NCBI RefSeq assembly: GCF_943193015.1
Contig: NZ_CALPCM010000031.1
Location: forward strand, 1-33,587
DNA: 33,587 bases
From: Hominisplanchenecus_A murintestinalis
GTDB lineage: Bacteria > Bacillota > Clostridia > Lachnospirales > Lachnospiraceae
Direction of reading: 5' to 3'
The translations under genes and the position numbers were made by a program. The notes below the pieces were generated by a model. The model had not been told where the DNA came from. It made no database searches and saw nothing but the letters and a program-made list of their open reading frames with translations. Positions 31,981-33,587 of the stretch are shown here, in pieces (within the stretch, counting starts at the first letter, position 1; each line of letters begins with the position of its first letter).

Positions 31981-33587
31981 ATGAAAAGACAGCAGGAAGA
32001 ATTTACTGCATTGTATTGTAGATTAAGCCAAGATGACGGACGGGAAGGCGAAAGCAACAGCATTGTAAACCAGAAAGAATATCTGATGAAATACGCCAAA
32101 GAACACGGTTTCACTAACCCGAAATTCTACGTGGACGACGGCTATACGGGTACGAATTTTGACCGCCCTAGCTTTAAGGAAATGTCGGCGGACATTGAAA
32201 AAGGGCTTGTAAAAACGGTCATTGTCAAAGACTTATCACGCTTCGGCAGGAACTATATTGAGGTCGGCTCTTACTCCGAAATCATCTACCCAGAAGCAGG
32301 TGTGAGGTTTATCGCCATCATGGACAACGTGGACACGGGCAGCCTTGAAAGCAACGAATTTGCCGCCTTTACCAACCTTTTCAACGAATGGTATCCCAAA
32401 AGCACGAGCAAAAAGGTAAAGGAAGTCAAGAAAGCAAAAGGGTTTGCGGGGGAGCATTTAGGCGCACCGCCCTACGGATATTCGCGTAATCCAGATGACA
32501 AAACCCGTTGGCTTGTGGACGAGGAAGCGGTGGCAGTTGTCCGCAGGATATTCTTACTCTGTATGCAGGGGAAAGGCGTGTCAGCCATTGCCACAGCCCT
32601 CTGGGAAGATAAAGTGCTTACCCCGTCAGCCTACAAAGTGTCAAAGGGAATCGGCGTTGCAAAAAAATCGGAATATCCCTATAACTGGGAGCCAGCCACG
32701 ATTGCATCCATTCTGGAAAATGTGGCATATATCGGCGTGACGGAGAGCTTTAAATCCATCCGTTTAGGCTTTAAGAGCAAGAAACGCATCCCCACCGCAA
32801 AGGACAGGCGGACGTATATCGAGGACGCCCATACCCCCATCATTGACAGGGATATATGGGAAAAAGTGCAGGTGATACGGGAGAACAAACGCAGACTGAC
32901 CAAAAGCGGAATGACAAGTATCTTTTCGGGGCTGCTCTATTGTGCCGACTGCGGGGCGAAACTCAGCTTAGCCACAGCAAACGGATATGAGCATTTCCGC
33001 TGTTCCATGTATAAAAGGACGAGCAGGGCAAAGGAATGTACGCAGCACTATATCCGAGAGGACGCATTAAAACAGTTGGTCTTGAAACAGCTTCAGCATT
33101 TCCTCTCCTATTTACAGCAGTTTGAGCATGTGTTTATCCGACAGCAGATTGACGCCACCCTTGCGGAACGCCGATACGAGTTATCCGCAAAGCAGAAACA
33201 GATAGAAAAGGACGAAAAGCGGATAAAGGAACTTGACCGCCTGTTCCGTAAAATCTATGAGGATAATGTCAACGGAAAGCTGAATGACGAACGCTTTTAC
33301 AAGCTGTCAGACGGATATGAAGCCGAGCAGGAACAGCTAAAGCAGGAAATCGAAGCCTTGACAGCCGAGGTCAGCAAAGCCGACACAGAAGCGACCAATG
33401 TCGCCAAGTTGATAGCAGTCACCAAGAAATACACCCACATCGACGAGCTGACGCCCGAAATCCTAAACGCATTTGTGGATAAAATCGTAGTCCATGAGCG
33501 TGAGAAAAAGGACGGGAAACGGACACAGCAAATCGACATCTACTATTCCTATGTCGGGATTGTGGACATCCCCACGGACGAGGAAAT
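31981..33587 (+). CDS. tnpX: Large serine recombinase, TnpX type (3' end outside window)
   Basis: Large serine recombinases excise and integrate such elements by double-strand cuts at dinucleotide targets. 535 codons are visible. The resolvase domain has S16 (LYCRLSQDDG), KDLSRFGRN at 83-91 with R87 and R90, and DNVDT. The recombinase domain (GAPPYGYSRN ... SAIATALWED), a zinc ribbon (CADCGAK from C321, then FRCSMY), a coiled coil (AKQKQIEKDEKRIKELDRLF) and a DUF4368-like C-terminal part follow. GGAGAG precedes the ATG. TnpX-family proteins are about 550-700 residues, so little is missing. No stop is reached within the window. Confidence 0.92.
   Translation, partial: MKRQQEEFTALYCRLSQDDGREGESNSIVNQKEYLMKYAKEHGFTNPKFYVDDGYTGTNFDRPSFKEMSADIEKGLVKTVIVKDLSRFGRNYIEVGSYSEIIYPEAGVRFIAIMDNVDTGSLESNEFAAFTNLFNEWYPKSTSKKVKEVKKAKGFAGEHLGAPPYGYSRNPDDKTRWLVDEEAVAVVRRIFLLCMQGKGVSAIATALWEDKVLTPSAYKVSKGIGVAKKSEYPYNWEPATIASILENVAYIGVTESFKSIRLGFKSKKRIPTAKDRRTYIEDAHTPIIDRDIWEKVQVIRENKRRLTKSGMTSIFSGLLYCADCGAKLSLATANGYEHFRCSMYKRTSRAKECTQHYIREDALKQLVLKQLQHFLSYLQQFEHVFIRQQIDATLAERRYELSAKQKQIEKDEKRIKELDRLFRKIYEDNVNGKLNDERFYKLSDGYEAEQEQLKQEIEALTAEVSKADTEATNVAKLIAVTKKYTHIDELTPEILNAFVDKIVVHEREKKDGKRTQQIDIYYSYVGIVDIPTDEE

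Larger units (their letters stand above)
23721..33587 (+). mobile_element. Tn4451-type integrative mobilizable element (right end outside window)
   Basis: TnpV, TnpW, a MobC/relaxase pair and a TnpX-type large serine recombinase mark the Tn4451/Tn4453 family, which excises and inserts by serine recombination and is mobilized by other conjugative elements. The left end is placed just after the truncated cas gene, where a GA dinucleotide (23720-23721), the known TnpX-family target, is found. The exact boundary is uncertain by about 50 bases. Cargo is an ABC transporter cassette with its regulator plus two small regulators. The recombinase gene runs off the window, so the right end lies beyond 33587. 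Confidence 0.8.

Overview
The window looks like a Clostridia chromosome, most likely Lachnospiraceae. This is inferred from moderate GC with AT-rich spacers, strong AGGAGG-type ribosome binding sites, GTG and TTG starts, a tRNA gene without encoded CCA, and a Tn4451-type (TnpX/TnpV/TnpW) mobilizable element. No species call is possible from the sequence alone.

Positions 1-18,400 are mostly core genome. A cluster of DnaA boxes (265-335) lies in a gene-free stretch. Next come a minus-strand DUF1846 gene and a plus-strand run of ftsH, an HD-domain gene and uvrC. A 143-bp MITE-like element with 8-bp flanking repeats follows uvrC. Then come a SEC-C protein, a YdcF-type membrane protein and a DUF436 protein. 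A decayed 1.1-kb spacer (9040-10165) holds an IS256-type transposase remnant and two related gene-end fragments. After it are a protein of unknown function, tRNA-Arg(CCG), an SH3-domain membrane protein, a small protein of unknown function, an RluB-type pseudouridine synthase, ligA, a cardiolipin synthase and metA. MetA carries the Glu111 associated with acetyl-CoA use.

Positions 18,400-23,720 hold a type II-A CRISPR-Cas locus of the S. thermophilus CRISPR1 kind: cas9 (1102 aa), a tracrRNA gene, cas1, cas2 and the first ~33 codons of a fourth, csn2-like gene. The tracrRNA promoter lies inside the last codons of cas9. Its nexus closely matches that of the S. thermophilus CRISPR1 tracrRNA. A repeat-like 12-mer sits just upstream of the anti-repeat, so a longer transcript could fold into a crRNA:tracrRNA mimic. 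No CRISPR array is visible. A minus-strand pseudogene of an HD-type protein lies between metA and cas9.

From about 23,720 to the window end lies an integrative mobilizable element inserted in the csn2-like gene. It carries tnpV, a cargo cassette (winged-helix regulator, DUF1648 peptide, ABC ATPase, ABC permease) with TGATA-type palindromes over both promoters, XRE and GntR-type regulators, a sigma-like HTH protein, a probable oriT region, mobC, a relaxase, tnpW and a large serine recombinase cut off by the window edge. The insertion separates cas9-tracrRNA-cas1-cas2 from the rest of the fourth gene and presumably from the array, both expected past the right edge. Interference could survive if the array is still transcribed, but spacer acquisition, which needs Csn2 in II-A systems, is probably damaged.
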